Assembly: GCF_030551875.1 (NCBI RefSeq) | Contig: NZ_JAUOZU010000001.1 | Span: forward strand, 310,001 to 374,000 | Source: Fluviirhizobium alvei | GTDB taxonomy: Bacteria; Pseudomonadota; Alphaproteobacteria; Rhizobiales; Rhizobiaceae | Length of the DNA: 64,000 nucleotides | Direction of reading: 5' to 3' | Part shown: positions 48,200 through 58,353 of the stretch, piece after piece | How positions within the stretch are numbered: the stretch's first letter is position 1 | How the letters are laid out: every line of letters starts with the position of its first letter | The notes under the pieces: generated by a model | The model's input: the letters and a program-made list of their open reading frames with translations, nothing else | Database searches by the model: none | What the model was told of the DNA's origin: nothing | Translations under genes and position numbers: made by a program

Positions 48200-49051
48200 T
48201 CAAAGGCCGTAACGCCCCCACCATGCACGTTCTTCTGCGGTATCCACGAGCCCCTGTGCCAGGCCGATGCCGATGGCAGCCGGTTGCGAGGCACCCAGCA
48301 GACGGCCCAGAAAGCCCTTCTGCGTGCCGATCACCTCGGTTTCGATCTTGTCGCCATAGCGCTTGCGCAACTCGCTATGGAGATCGCCGAGCCCATCGAC
48401 GAGACCGAGCGCCAGCCCGCGTTCGCCCGACCAGAACAGGCCGGTAAAGAGGTCGGGATCGTCGGCGAGCTTGCTGCCACGGCGCTCCTTGACCATGTCG
48501 ATGAATATCTTGTGGACGTCGGCCTGCAGCGCTTTGAGATGCGCGATGTCGCTCTCCTTCTCCGGCATGAAGGGATCGAGCACCGATTTGTTTTCACCGG
48601 ATGTATAGACGCGTCGCTCGATGCCGAGCTTCTTGATCAGCTCCGGAAAGCCGAAGCCGCCGGAAATGACACCGATCGAGCCGACGATCGAGGTCGGATC
48701 GGCGATGATCTCATCGCCGGCAAGCGCAATCATGTAGCCGCCAGACGCGGCCACATCCTCGACGAAAACGATGACCTTCTTGTCCTTCTCGCGGGCCAGA
48801 TCACGGATGCGCAGAAAGATGGCGCGCGATTGTACCGGCGAACCGCCGGGCGAATTGATCGCAATCGCCACCGCCGGCGACTTCTTCATGTCGAAGGCCT
48901 TCTTCAGCCGGTTCTCGACACTCTGCAGGTTGAGCGCAGGGCGAAGCGCGCTGCCGCCCGACTGAATGACGCCGGAAAGGCGCACGACGGGAATGACGGT
49001 TTTCGACTGGCGGAATTTCTTGGGAACAAGCCGTTTGAGGGCGTCAAGCAT
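48200..49051 (-). CDS. S49 family peptidase, SppA-like
   Basis: 283 residues with a Ser-Lys dyad: nucleophile Ser103 in AASGGYMIA and general base Lys155 in GENKSVLDP, 52 residues apart as in short archaeal and bacterial SppA enzymes. The INSPGGSP and DPTSIVGSIGVI segments are family-typical. It would degrade signal peptides or other membrane-associated peptides. No clear N-terminal membrane helix is visible, so membrane attachment is uncertain. Confidence 0.92.
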   Translation of the reverse strand: MLDALKRLVPKKFRQSKTVIPVVRLSGVIQSGGSALRPALNLQSVENRLKKAFDMKKSPAVAIAINSPGGSPVQSRAIFLRIRDLAREKDKKVIVFVEDVAASGGYMIALAGDEIIADPTSIVGSIGVISGGFGFPELIKKLGIERRVYTSGENKSVLDPFMPEKESDIAHLKALQADVHKIFIDMVKERRGSKLADDPDLFTGLFWSGERGLALGLVDGLGDLHSELRKRYGDKIETEVIGTQKGFLGRLLGASQPAAIGIGLAQGLVDTAEERAWWGRYGL

Positions 49052-49122
49052 GGTCTATCCGTATTTGAACTGAACTGTCATGTAGTGCGCCAGGCCCGAA
49101 ACGCAAGCGCGGGGCCAATGGC

Positions 49123-49914
49123 TTACGACGGCTGCTGCTTGCGGACGATCCGTCCGTAGGCCCTGCGGCCATTGTTGAGATCATCCACATCGGGCAGAAA
49201 GCGATGGCTTTCGCCCTCATGCATGAAGATGGGCGAGCGGATGGTCAGCCGCGCCCGCGAGCCCTTGACCGCACTGACCAGAAGCCGGATGGCCGCATCG
49301 CCCTGCCGCGGATGCAGGAAGGTGATTTCAAGCCCGCCGAAGCGTTTGCCGCAGGCATCGATGATCTCGGCGATCGATTCCGGCCGCGCAATCAGCGAAA
49401 CTTGGCCGCCCGGTTTCAGAATGGCGCCGGCAGTGCGGATCCAGGCCTCGAACAGCCCCTCATGCATGGCATGCGCCTCGGATTTGAGCGCATCCGGCGT
49501 CTTGCGGTCACTGGCATTGTTGAAGGGTGGGTTCATGATAACATGGTCGAAATGATCGTCGGGAAGCCCGGCCGCCACTCGCGCCCGGCCCTTGAGCGTC
49601 ACATCCGCCTCGATGACGGTGAGCCGGTCCGCAATCGCTGCGTTTTCGGCAAGGGCAACGCTGCGGCGGCAATAGTCCGCCATTTCCGGCATCTTTTCGA
49701 CCAGCCAGACTTCGGCATCGGCAAGGCGGGCGGCAACACCCATGCCGGCAGCGCCGGCGCCGGCGCCAAGGTCTGCGACCCTGATGGCGCCTTTCGCCTC
49801 GACCATCGACGCAAGCAGCATCGCATCCATGCCGGAGCGGTGGCCGCGCCCCTTCGGCTGCAGCACATGGAAGACGCCGAAATGAAAGGCGTCGATCGTC
49901 TCCGTCACCGTCAT
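49123..49914 (-). CDS. tRNA1(Val) (adenine(37)-N6)-methyltransferase
   Basis: 263-residue class I methyltransferase. The SAM-binding motif is VADLGAGAGAAGMGVA, and the amino-methyltransferase motif NPPF is in VIMNPPFNNASD. Upstream residues QPKGRGHRSGMDAMLLA match the TrmN6/YfiC family that modifies A37 of tRNA-Val. The start at 49914 overlaps the stop of the DUF2007 gene by 4 bases, so translation is coupled. Reading further upstream is antisense-like and rejected. Confidence 0.88.
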   Translation of the reverse strand: MTVTETIDAFHFGVFHVLQPKGRGHRSGMDAMLLASMVEAKGAIRVADLGAGAGAAGMGVAARLADAEVWLVEKMPEMADYCRRSVALAENAAIADRLTVIEADVTLKGRARVAAGLPDDHFDHVIMNPPFNNASDRKTPDALKSEAHAMHEGLFEAWIRTAGAILKPGGQVSLIARPESIAEIIDACGKRFGGLEITFLHPRQGDAAIRLLVSAVKGSRARLTIRSPIFMHEGESHRFLPDVDDLNNGRRAYGRIVRKQQPS

Positions 49915-50132
49915 GGGCGCAGTTCCGCACCCAGGCCGGCGTCGGTCAGCAGTCGCCGCGCCTCGGTTTCGCGATCGCTTTCCACCAGCAGACGCCGGGG
50001 CAACATGCCGATCGAGCCTTCGAGAATGCTCATTGCCTGATCGGCGATCAGGCAATGAATGCCGGCATCTCTCAACAGGCTTTCGGCAAAGGAAAGCGCC
50101 ACAGGATCGTTGGTCCGGATGATTTCGATCAA
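49911..50132 (-). CDS. DUF2007 domain protein
   Basis: 73-residue GlnB-like small domain, MIEIIRTNDPVALSFAESLL through LLVESDRETEARRLLTDAGL. The family is annotated as putative signal-transducing protein; no ligand is known. AGGTGAAAT precedes the start. It is cotranscribed with the tRNA methyltransferase and divergent from the polyprenyl synthase gene. Confidence 0.88.
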   Translation of the reverse strand: MIEIIRTNDPVALSFAESLLRDAGIHCLIADQAMSILEGSIGMLPRRLLVESDRETEARRLLTDAGLGAELRP

Positions 50133-50241
50133 GATTTCACCTTCTTTTCGTCATTTTCCGTTGATCGGGACAATTCGCCTCTTGCCGCGCAAGCTGGCTG
50201 TTTTTATGGTCGGACCCGAGAAAAGTACAGGAGTCTTAGCC

Positions 50242-51258
50242 TTGGGCGTTGTTGTGCCGCTTGACGAAAACAAGAACAAACAGGCTTCCATCAAGCCGCT
50301 CGTCGATCTGACGCGGGGTGACATGGAGCGTGTCAACCAGCTCATTCTTGCCAAGGCGGGTTCCGACGTCCAGATGATTCCGGAAGTCGCCAACCATCTG
50401 ATTTCCTCGGGTGGCAAGCGGCTGCGGCCGATGCTGACGATTGCTGCCGCCAATCTGTTCGGCTATCGCGGCGAAGCCCATGTGAAGCTCGCAGCCTCTG
50501 TCGAATTCATGCACACCGCCACCCTTCTTCATGATGACGTGGTGGATGAGAGCGACATGCGCCGCGGCAAGAAGACCGCCCGCATCCTCTGGGGCAATCA
50601 GGCGAGCGTGCTCGTCGGCGATTTCCTGCTTGGGCAGGCCTTCAAGATGATGGTGGAAGTCGGCTCGCTCGAAGCGCTCGATGTTCTCGCCACCGCTGCG
50701 ACGGTGATCGCCGAGGGCGAAGTGCTGCAATTGTCGGTCGCCAAGAACATGGAAACGACCGAGGATGATTATCTCGAGGTCATCCGCGCCAAGACGGCGG
50801 CGCTCTTTGCTGCCGCCGCTGAAGTCGGCCCGATCATTGCCGGCACCAGCAAGGCCGATCGCGCCGCCCTGCGCTCCTACGGCATGAATCTCGGTCTCGC
50901 CTTCCAGCTGGTCGATGATGTGCTCGACTATGGTGGCAAGACGGCCGATCTCGGCAAGAATACCGGCGATGATTTCCGCGAAGGCAAGATCACGCTGCCG
51001 GTCATTCTGGCCTGGCGCCGTGGCAACGAGGAGGAGCGGGCCTTCTGGCGTCAAGCCATCGAAGGCGGCCAGAACGACGATGCCAGCCTCGAACGCGCGA
51101 TGGGCCTGATCACCAAATATGGTTCGCTTGCCGATACGATCGCGCGGGCCAACCACTATGGCACCATGGCGCGCGACGCGTTGGCCGTGCTTCCGGCATC
51201 GCCCTGGCGGGCCGCTCTGATGGAAGTCATCGATTTCTGCATCGATCGCGTCAACTGA
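50242..51258 (+). CDS. Polyprenyl (probably decaprenyl) diphosphate synthase
   Basis: 338 residues. It condenses isopentenyl diphosphate units to make the side chain of ubiquinone. Both aspartate-rich motifs are present: LLHDDVVDESD (first) and LVDDVLDY (second), with GGKRLRPML before the first. The TTG start at 50242 has CAGGAG 8 bases upstream; readings from further up overlap the promoter and DUF2007 gene. Chain length cannot be read with certainty; decaprenyl is usual in rhizobia. ubiA lies 7 kb downstream on the same strand. Confidence 0.93.
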   Translation: MGVVVPLDENKNKQASIKPLVDLTRGDMERVNQLILAKAGSDVQMIPEVANHLISSGGKRLRPMLTIAAANLFGYRGEAHVKLAASVEFMHTATLLHDDVVDESDMRRGKKTARILWGNQASVLVGDFLLGQAFKMMVEVGSLEALDVLATAATVIAEGEVLQLSVAKNMETTEDDYLEVIRAKTAALFAAAAEVGPIIAGTSKADRAALRSYGMNLGLAFQLVDDVLDYGGKTADLGKNTGDDFREGKITLPVILAWRRGNEEERAFWRQAIEGGQNDDASLERAMGLITKYGSLADTIARANHYGTMARDALAVLPASPWRAALMEVIDFCIDRVN

Positions 51259-51391
51259 TTGCCACGATCTACCGCTAACGGCCGTTCTTGTGTTCCGCAT
51301 CGCGGCCGCTCCCGCCTTGTGAGGGTGGCTGAATTATGATCTTTAGTGCCGAAGCGATTTGCGCATCCGCGCATCAATGAGAGGCTTGAGA

Positions 51392-53443
51392 ATGGCGTTC
51401 CTGAATACCGGCCGCTTCCGTCTTGGTACCGCAATTGGGCTGTTGCTGGTCATGTCCGTCACCGCAAGAGCCGAAGACAAGGCGCCGGAGGCGCCAAAGC
51501 CGGCAGCAGCAACCGTCTTCGATGCGGCCTCGGTCGACACATTCTCAGGCGCCATCCTGGCAGCGCGCACCGCCGACAACGATTACGATTACGACACGGC
51601 CGTCCAGCTTTATCGTACGGCCCTGCGTTACGAGCCGGACAATATCGAGGTGCGCGAGCGCCTGATGGTCAGCCTGTTCATGGGCGGCCGCTTCGATGAA
51701 GGCGTCAAGGAAGCCGATATCCTGAAGGATGATCCGGCTGTCGCCCGCATCGCCACAATCGCCCGCGCCATCGATGGCATCCGCACCAAGGATTACAAGA
51801 AGGCCTACGATCTTCTCAAGTATGATGGGCCGAACGAGCTCGACCGCATGGTCAATAGCCTGATCGCGGCCTGGGGCCAGTTCGGCGAAGGTAAGGTCAA
51901 GGAAGCCGTTGCCGCTGCCGCAGATCTCGAAGGGCCGGATTGGTACGCCGTGTTCCGCAACTATTCGGCGGGTGCGATTGCCGCTGCTGCAGGCGATATC
52001 GACACAGCGCGCCGCAAGTTCAGCGAAACGGTTGCCGATCGCGAACAGGGATCTGCCGCAAGCGATCTCTACATGCGGGCCGTTATGGCGCTTGCGACCA
52101 TCGAGGCCAAGGCAGGCAACAAGCAGAAGGCGCTCGATGCGATTTCTGCCGGCGAGACTTTCGCGCCCAACTACATGCCGCTGCAGGCCTTCCGCAAGCA
52201 GATCGAAGCTGGCAAGGTGCCGGAGCTTGCCGTCAAGACGGTCGAGCAGGGCATGGCTTCGGTCCTCTTTGCCGTTGGCGGCGCGCTCAACCAGTCGCTC
52301 ACCAACGCACCGGACCGCCAAAGCGCCCAGGACATCGTCTCTTTCTATCTCGTGACATCCTATGCGCTGGATCCTGCCGCCGATACCGCCGTCCTTCTCG
52401 GCGGCCTCGCCGAAGGGCTGGAACAGCCCGAACGGGCGATCAAATGGTATAGTCAGGTGGCACCGGATTCGCCGCTGCGCCGTATTGCCGAACTGCAGCT
52501 TGGCCTCAATCTGGCCAACACTGGCAAGATCGCCGAAGCCAAGGCGCATCTGGAATCAGCCGTCGCTGCCGATCCCAAGGACCTGCGTGGCTATATTGCC
52601 TATGGCAGCTTCCTGTCGGACCAGAAGAATTATGCCGAAATGGCCAAGGTCTATGACAAGGCAGTCGAGGTCGTCGGCCCTATTGCGAAGCGGACGGACT
52701 GGTCGGTCTTCTTCCAGCGCGGCATTGCCTATGAGCGCCTGAAGAAGTGGGATCTTGCCGAGCCGAATTTCAAGAAGGCGCTCGAGCTCTTCCCTGACCA
52801 GCCCCAGGTTCTGAACTATCTCGGCTATTCCTGGGTCGACATGAACATGAATCTCGACGAAGGCCTCAACATGATCCGCAAGGCGGTCGATCTCAGGCCG
52901 GATGACGGCTACATCGTCGATTCGCTCGGCTGGGCCTATTTCCGCCTCGGCCGGTTTGACGATGCGGTTGTCGAACTGGAGCGGGCCGTCGAACTCAAGG
53001 CGGCGGATGCCACGCTCAACGACCATCTGGGCGATGCCTACTGGCGCGTCGGCCGCAAGCTGGAGGCGATCTTCCAGTGGCGCACGGCTATCGAACTGAA
53101 GCCGGAGCCCGGCGAGCAGCCGAAGATCGAAAAGAAGATCCGCGAGGGCCTGCCGGAACTGCCGACCAAGGCTGAAGCGCCGAAGGCATCGACGACCGAA
53201 GTTGCCGGTAACGACAAGGTCCCGGCCGCGCCGCAAAGCGCCAACGACATGGAAGACGAGACGGCGACCGGCCAGTCCGAACATACGGTCGCAAAGGGCG
53301 ATTCGCTCTGGAACATTGCGCGCGATCTTCTGGGCGATGGCCAGCGCTATCATGAGATCATCGATCTCAATCCCGGTCTCAAGCGCAATCCGGATATTCT
53401 CCAGCCCGGTCAGATGCTGAAATTGCCGGCCGCCAAGCCCTGA
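51392..53443 (+). CDS. Tetratricopeptide repeat protein with C-terminal LysM domain
   Basis: 683 residues. Signal peptide about residues 1-25 (FRLGTAIGLLLVMSVTARAE), then TPR helices throughout, clearest in the stretch ALELFPDQPQVLNYLGYSWV and SLGWAYFRLGRFDDAVVELE, and a C-terminal LysM domain (about 632-680) containing VAKGDSLWNIARDLLGDG. It is probably a periplasmic or outer-membrane-associated protein that binds peptidoglycan. Earlier in-frame starts (TTG 51359, ATG 51377) are less likely; AGAGG lies upstream of the ATG at 51392. It precedes ispE by 17 bases. Confidence 0.9.
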   Translation: MAFLNTGRFRLGTAIGLLLVMSVTARAEDKAPEAPKPAAATVFDAASVDTFSGAILAARTADNDYDYDTAVQLYRTALRYEPDNIEVRERLMVSLFMGGRFDEGVKEADILKDDPAVARIATIARAIDGIRTKDYKKAYDLLKYDGPNELDRMVNSLIAAWGQFGEGKVKEAVAAAADLEGPDWYAVFRNYSAGAIAAAAGDIDTARRKFSETVADREQGSAASDLYMRAVMALATIEAKAGNKQKALDAISAGETFAPNYMPLQAFRKQIEAGKVPELAVKTVEQGMASVLFAVGGALNQSLTNAPDRQSAQDIVSFYLVTSYALDPAADTAVLLGGLAEGLEQPERAIKWYSQVAPDSPLRRIAELQLGLNLANTGKIAEAKAHLESAVAADPKDLRGYIAYGSFLSDQKNYAEMAKVYDKAVEVVGPIAKRTDWSVFFQRGIAYERLKKWDLAEPNFKKALELFPDQPQVLNYLGYSWVDMNMNLDEGLNMIRKAVDLRPDDGYIVDSLGWAYFRLGRFDDAVVELERAVELKAADATLNDHLGDAYWRVGRKLEAIFQWRTAIELKPEPGEQPKIEKKIREGLPELPTKAEAPKASTTEVAGNDKVPAAPQSANDMEDETATGQSEHTVAKGDSLWNIARDLLGDGQRYHEIIDLNPGLKRNPDILQPGQMLKLPAAKP

Positions 53444-53460
53444 TCCCGGGGTTTGGTTTC

Positions 53461-54360
53461 GTGACGGTTTCGGAATTCGCCAGCGCCAAGATCAACCTCG
53501 CTCTTCATGTGACGGGACAGCGCGACGATGGCTATCACCTGCTCGATTCGCTGGTCGTGTTTGCCGATGCCGGGGATCGGTTGCAGTTTTCTCCGGCGGC
53601 CGATGACGGATTGACGCTGTCGGGCCGGTTTGGAGCGTCCCTGCCGGTCGATGCGGCGCCCAAAGGCGGCAATCTGGTGCTGCGGGCACGCGATGCATTG
53701 CGGGCGGTCGCCATCGCGCGCGGCAAAGCGGCCTCGGCTGTTCATATCCATCTCGAAAAGAACCTGCCTGTCGCTTCCGGGATCGGTGGCGGCTCAGCCG
53801 ATGCGGCCGCAGCACTTCGGGGGCTCAACCGGCTCTGGGATCTCGGGCTCGATGCGGCAACCCTTTGTGCGATCGGCTTGCCTCTGGGAGCCGATCTGCC
53901 GATGTGTGTGGAAAGCCGGCCGCTTGTCGCACGCGGCATCGGCGAAGATCTGCGCCTCCTTTCCGGGTTTCCGCCTCTTCATCTTCTGCTCGTCAACCCG
54001 CTTGTCGAAGTTTCGACCCCGGTCATCTTCCGCAATCTTTCAAGCAAGACCAACCCGCCGCTTGTCTTGCCGGGGGAGGGGGCGGGTTTGGCGGACTGGA
54101 TTGCATCGCTTGTAGCGGCACGCAACGACCTGCAGCCGCCGGCCTGTTCGATAGAGCCGAAGATTACCGATGTGCTTTCACGACTGGCTGCCACCGAGGC
54201 GCTGCTTGCACGCATGTCCGGTTCGGGTGCGACCTGTTTCGGCCTTTATCGCACGGCGGCGGAATGCCTCAGGGCTGCGCGTAAGCTTGAGGCAGAGCAT
54301 CCGGAATGGTACATCCAGCCGGCAACAACCGGCTCGGAGACCGACGATGGGACGAATTGA
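53461..54360 (+). CDS. ispE: 4-diphosphocytidyl-2-C-methyl-D-erythritol kinase
   Basis: 299 residues, GTG start. GHMP kinase of the MEP isoprenoid pathway. Conserved segments are SAKINLALHVTGQRDDGYHL at the N-terminus, the phosphate-binding LPVASGIGGGSADAAAAL at about residues 102-119, and the C-terminal ARMSGSGATCFGLY. It overlaps the moaB start by 14 bases, so they are cotranscribed. Confidence 0.95.
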   Translation: MTVSEFASAKINLALHVTGQRDDGYHLLDSLVVFADAGDRLQFSPAADDGLTLSGRFGASLPVDAAPKGGNLVLRARDALRAVAIARGKAASAVHIHLEKNLPVASGIGGGSADAAAALRGLNRLWDLGLDAATLCAIGLPLGADLPMCVESRPLVARGIGEDLRLLSGFPPLHLLLVNPLVEVSTPVIFRNLSSKTNPPLVLPGEGAGLADWIASLVAARNDLQPPACSIEPKITDVLSRLAATEALLARMSGSGATCFGLYRTAAECLRAARKLEAEHPEWYIQPATTGSETDDGTN

Positions 54361-54895
54361 CGAGGCGCGACCTTTCATTCCGGTCGGCATTGCGGTGCTG
54401 ACGGTGTCCGATACCCGGACACTGGCGGATGATCGTTCCGGCGACACGCTTGTGGCGCGCATCACCGAGGCCGGCCACCGGCTCGAGGCGCGCGCCATCG
54501 TGCCCGATGATCGTCAGGCGATCCACGATCAGGTGCGCGACTGGACGCTGAACGAACAGATCGACGTGGTGATCACAACAGGTGGAACCGGCTTTACCGG
54601 TCGCGATGTGACGGTGGAGGCTCTGCTGCCCCTTTTCGAAAAAGTCATGGATGGATTTTCGGCGATCTTCCACCGCGTTTCCTACGAGAAGATCGGCACG
54701 TCGACCATCCAGTCGCGTGCCACGGGCGGCGTCGCCAATGCCACCTATATCTTCGTGCTGCCGGGATCGCCCGGCGCCTGCCGCGATGCCTGGGATGGCA
54801 TTCTGCGCGACCAGCTCGACTATCGCCACATGCCCTGCAATTTCATCGAGATCATGCCGCGGCTCGACGAACATCTGCGCCGGACGGGCAAGTGA
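54347..54895 (+). CDS. moaB: Molybdenum cofactor biosynthesis protein B
   Basis: 182 residues of the MogA/MoaB fold. The molybdopterin-binding signature is VVITTGGTGFTGRDVTVEA at about residues 65-83, and GTSTIQSRATGGVANATYIF follows. It adenylylates or stabilises molybdopterin. The ATG at 54347 lies inside the end of ispE. Its stop overlaps the next gene. Confidence 0.95.
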   Translation: MGRIDEARPFIPVGIAVLTVSDTRTLADDRSGDTLVARITEAGHRLEARAIVPDDRQAIHDQVRDWTLNEQIDVVITTGGTGFTGRDVTVEALLPLFEKVMDGFSAIFHRVSYEKIGTSTIQSRATGGVANATYIFVLPGSPGACRDAWDGILRDQLDYRHMPCNFIEIMPRLDEHLRRTGK

Positions 54896-55380
54896 TGAAA
54901 CGCATCCTTGTCAGCGCCTGCCTGATGGGAGAAGCGGTGCGTTACGATGGCAAGGCCAAGCCTCTTTCTCATCCGCAGCTTGAGCAATGGCAACGCGAGG
55001 GGCGGCTTTTGGCCTTCTGTCCCGAAATGGCCGGCGGCTTTGCCGTGCCGCGCGCACCGGCCGAAATCGCGGATGGCCGCAACGGTTCCGACGTGCTCGA
55101 TGGATCGGCCAGTGTCATCGACCGGGACGGGCTCGATGTCAGTTCCGGATTTCTTCGAGGTGCGCAAAAGGCTCTTGCCTTCGCGCGCGAGCACGGTTGC
55201 GTTGCTGCCCTGCTGATCGACGGCAGCCCCTCCTGCGGCTCGGGCTTTATCTATGATGGAAGCTTTTCGGCCGAACGGCATATCGGCCGCGGAGTCACCG
55301 CAACGCTGCTTGAAAAGGCTGGAATTCCTGTCTTCAGTCCAGCACGGCTGAATGAACTGGCGCTCTTTCTTGAGCGCTAG
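54895..55380 (+). CDS. DUF523 family protein
   Basis: 161 residues, cysteine-containing family with RILVSACLMGEAVRYDGKAK at the N-terminus and LLIDGSPSCGSGFIYDGSFS in the second half. CPEMAGG contributes another Cys. Function unknown; some homologues are fused to YbgA. It overlaps the moaB stop by one base (TGATG), suggesting coupled translation; a GTG three bases upstream is also in frame. Confidence 0.93.
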   Translation: MKRILVSACLMGEAVRYDGKAKPLSHPQLEQWQREGRLLAFCPEMAGGFAVPRAPAEIADGRNGSDVLDGSASVIDRDGLDVSSGFLRGAQKALAFAREHGCVAALLIDGSPSCGSGFIYDGSFSAERHIGRGVTATLLEKAGIPVFSPARLNELALFLER

Positions 55381-55386
55381 AAAAGA

Positions 55387-55902
55387 TCAATTCAGCCGCA
55401 ATTCGAGCTTGCTTGGGTCAAACATGGCAGCTTTCGGGGCCTCAACCTTGATCTCCTTGCCGGCTTCGGGCGGTGTCGCGGCGACAGCTGACGTCTTGGC
55501 ATTGATGTCGATGGCATCGCCGTCATTCACTTGCGCTGCATCGGCAGGCGCGTTGTCAGCCGGATGGGCGGCAGCGTTTTCCTTTGCCCTCTCGTCTTCA
55601 AATTCTGCCTGCATCGCGGGCGGCGCTTTCGATACATAGGTCACCGGCGAGCCGCCCAGCCAGGCTTCGGTCCGGAAAACCTTGAGTTCGCCGTTGATTT
55701 CGCGGGTCTCAACCTTCTGTGTTCCCGGTGCGAGTACGATTTCGGGAACGCCCTCGGGCTTTTTTTCCTCCAGCGGGGCACAGGCTGAACATGTAATCGT
55801 TTCGATGCTGGAGTCAGGCGCGAGGTTCCCGCGCTCCTGAGGCTGCGCGAAAGCCGGACCGCCAAGCGCGATCGCAAGTCCTGTCCACACGATAAGGCGC
55901 AT
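55387..55902 (-). CDS. Exported hypothetical protein, possibly HPE1-like
   Basis: 171 residues. Signal peptide MRLIVWTGLAIALGGPAFAQ, then two close cysteines (TCSACAPLEE) and a conserved-looking block VLAPGTQKVETREINGELKV, WLGGSPVTYVSKAPP. The rest is low complexity, Ala/Asp/Asn-rich. Short rhizobial proteins of this layout have been named HPE1-like plant virulence effector-domain proteins, which I recall but cannot confirm here. No function is inferred. It is convergent with the DUF523 gene. Confidence 0.7.
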   Translation of the reverse strand: MRLIVWTGLAIALGGPAFAQPQERGNLAPDSSIETITCSACAPLEEKKPEGVPEIVLAPGTQKVETREINGELKVFRTEAWLGGSPVTYVSKAPPAMQAEFEDERAKENAAAHPADNAPADAAQVNDGDAIDINAKTSAVAATPPEAGKEIKVEAPKAAMFDPSKLELRLN

Positions 55903-55989
55903 GTCGCACCCTCCCTAGAATTCCGTTTCCGGAAGACTAACGGGGATGCCTTAAACTTGGGTCACGAACTTTGGTTAAGCGCTGGTTAA

Positions 55990-57267
55990 TCAGTTGCCGT
56001 CGCGCTCGCGGGCAATGGCGCGCCAGCCGATGTCGCGGCGGCAGAAACCATCCTGCCAATCCACCTTGTCGACCGCAGCATAGGCGCGCGCCTGCGCTTC
56101 CGAAACCGAAGCGCCGAGAGCCGTGACGTTGAGAACGCGACCGCCATTGGCGACGAGCCCGGTCTCCGTCATTCTGGTACCGGCATGGAAGGTTCTCGCG
56201 GTATCGCTGTCGGCCGGCAGGTTGCGGATTGCGCTGCCCTTGGCATAGCTGCCGGGATAGCCGCGTGCTGCCATGACGACGGTCAGCGCTGTATCCTCGC
56301 GCCATTCCGCCGTTGCCGTATCGAGACGACCCTCGGCGGTTGCGAGCAGCAGTTCCAAGAGATCGGATTTCAGCCGCATCATCAGGACCTGGCATTCCGG
56401 ATCGCCGAAGCGGACATTGTATTCGATCAGTTCGGGACCCTTGGCCGTGATCATCAGGCCCGCAAACAGCACGCCGCTGAAGGGATGGCCCATCTCCGCC
56501 ATACCGCGAACGGTCGGCTCGATGATCTCCTTCAACGTGCGGGAAACCATATCGTCGGTCATCACAGGCGCCGGCGAATAGGCGCCCATGCCACCGGTGT
56601 TCGGGCCGGTATCGCCATCGCCAACCCGCTTGTGATCCTGTGCGGAAGCAAGCGGCAGCACATTCACACCGTCCGAGAGCACGAAGAAGCTCGCTTCTTC
56701 GCCATCGAGGAACGCTTCCACCACCACTTCGGCCCCGGCCGAACCGAACGCCCCTTCGAAACAATCATCGATTGCCGCCAGCGCTTCCTCGACTGTCATG
56801 GCGACTGTCACGCCCTTGCCGGCTGCCAGTCCGTCGGCCTTGATGACGATCGGTGCACCCTGGGCGCGGACATAGGCCTTGGCCTTCGGCGCATTGTTGA
56901 ACCGCATATAGGCGCCAGTGGGAATACTGAAGCGGGCGCAAAGATCCTTGGTGAACCCCTTCGATCCTTCGAGCTGTGCTGCGGCAGCGGATGGGCCGAA
57001 TACCTTGAAGCCGGCATCACGAAGCCGGTCGGACAGGCCGGCGACCAGCGGCGCTTCCGGCCCGAAGACGACGAAATCGATTGCCCTGTCGCGACAGAAG
57101 GTTACCACGGTCTCCTGGTCCTCGATCGTCAGGTCGACAATTTCGGCAAACTGTCCGATACCCGGATTGCCCGGGGCGGCAAAAAGCTCTGTAAGAAGCG
57201 GCGACTGGGCGATTTTGTAAGCCAGAGCATGTTCGCGTCCACCCGAACCGATCAGCAATACGCGCAT
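55990..57267 (-). CDS. purD: Phosphoribosylamine-glycine ligase
   Basis: 425 residues. ATP-grasp enzyme of purine synthesis that joins phosphoribosylamine and glycine. N-terminus [20 protein letters not shown] is diagnostic; the ATP-grasp part contains [20 protein letters not shown] and the metal site segment [13 protein letters not shown]. The start at 57267 is confirmed by the family N-terminus. AAGGAGG lies about 8 bases upstream. Confidence 0.97.
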   Translation of the reverse strand: MRVLLIGSGGREHALAYKIAQSPLLTELFAAPGNPGIGQFAEIVDLTIEDQETVVTFCRDRAIDFVVFGPEAPLVAGLSDRLRDAGFKVFGPSAAAAQLEGSKGFTKDLCARFSIPTGAYMRFNNAPKAKAYVRAQGAPIVIKADGLAAGKGVTVAMTVEEALAAIDDCFEGAFGSAGAEVVVEAFLDGEEASFFVLSDGVNVLPLASAQDHKRVGDGDTGPNTGGMGAYSPAPVMTDDMVSRTLKEIIEPTVRGMAEMGHPFSGVLFAGLMITAKGPELIEYNVRFGDPECQVLMMRLKSDLLELLLATAEGRLDTATAEWREDTALTVVMAARGYPGSYAKGSAIRNLPADSDTARTFHAGTRMTETGLVANGGRVLNVTALGASVSEAQARAYAAVDKVDWQDGFCRRDIGWRAIARERDGN

Positions 57268-57487
57268 TTCCGCCTCCTTGTATATCGATGCGGTTCCGTT
57301 AAGGGTCGAGGCTGCAAAGGTCAAGCCGCCTGCCATTAACGCCACCTGCCGGGCTGGACTTCGAGATGGATTGTTTCATAGTGATCCGGTTTCAAGGAGA
57401 AGCGGTATAAGATTCGGTAACCATTCAGAGCTACAGCTTCTGGTCGGTATCGATACAATCGCTTTTCGGATTGCTTCGTTTACACAT

Positions 57488-58303
57488 ATGAGGTGTGTTT
57501 TGCGTTCCTGTCTTCTTATCTCCCTTGCGATCGGCTCCCTGCTTGCATCCACCACTGCCGCGTCCGCCGGCGATGCCTGGTGGTCCGGTGACTGGTATGT
57601 GAAACTAGGTGCCACGACCTTCACGGCGCCACGCTATCGCGGGGACAATGACTATCTTTTCCAGGCCAAGCCGCTCTTTTCCATGGGAAAGGCAGGCAAC
57701 GTCGTGCGGTTTTCGGCACGTGACGACAATCCGTCGCTGTCGCTTTATGACGCCGGTTCCATCCGCGTTGGCGCCACCGGCAAGCTCGTTATGCCGCGCA
57801 ATGGCGATGATTCCGACGACCTCAAGGGTTTGAAGCCGGTGAAGCTGGGTGTGGAACTCGGTGCATTTGCCGAAGCCTATCCGCTCGACTGGATGCGTCT
57901 GCGCGCCGAAGTGCGCCACGGTATTCGCAGCCACCAGGGGATCGTCGCCGATCTCTCTGCCGATGCCTTCACCGATGTGACGCCCGATATCCGGATCTCT
58001 GCCGGTCCGCGGATGACGATCGCGTCGCAGGATTACATGACGGCTTATTATGGCGTCGATGCGGCTGCATCCAAGGCCTCCGGCCTGAAAAAATACAAGC
58101 CGGGTGCCGGCCTCGAATCGCTCGGTCTCGCCGCCGAAATCAACTGGAAGGCGACCGACAAGATCGAGACGGGCGCGTTCGCCGAATACAAGCGTCTGAT
58201 GGGACCGGCAGCCAATGCGCCGCTTGTTGAGGAGCGTGGTTCGCGCAACCAAGTCCTCATCGGTCTTTCGGCCAGCTACCGATTCGGCTTCACCATTCCC
58301 TGA
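57488..58303 (+). CDS. MipA/OmpV family outer membrane protein
   Basis: 271 residues. Signal peptide MRCVLRSCLLISLAIGSLLA with cleavage after AASAG, then a beta-barrel with alternating residues and a C-terminal aromatic strand ending SASYRFGFTIP. MipA/OmpV proteins scaffold peptidoglycan enzymes or act as porin-like barrels; the role here is not known. The frame is open for 70 codons upstream but the ATG at 57488 is the only one that begins a signal peptide. Confidence 0.88.
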   Translation: MRCVLRSCLLISLAIGSLLASTTAASAGDAWWSGDWYVKLGATTFTAPRYRGDNDYLFQAKPLFSMGKAGNVVRFSARDDNPSLSLYDAGSIRVGATGKLVMPRNGDDSDDLKGLKPVKLGVELGAFAEAYPLDWMRLRAEVRHGIRSHQGIVADLSADAFTDVTPDIRISAGPRMTIASQDYMTAYYGVDAAASKASGLKKYKPGAGLESLGLAAEINWKATDKIETGAFAEYKRLMGPAANAPLVEERGSRNQVLIGLSASYRFGFTIP

Positions 58304-58353
58304 TCGGGTGCCGTGCGCTTGACGTCTGGCGCTTTTGCGTCCATTCGAAAGGC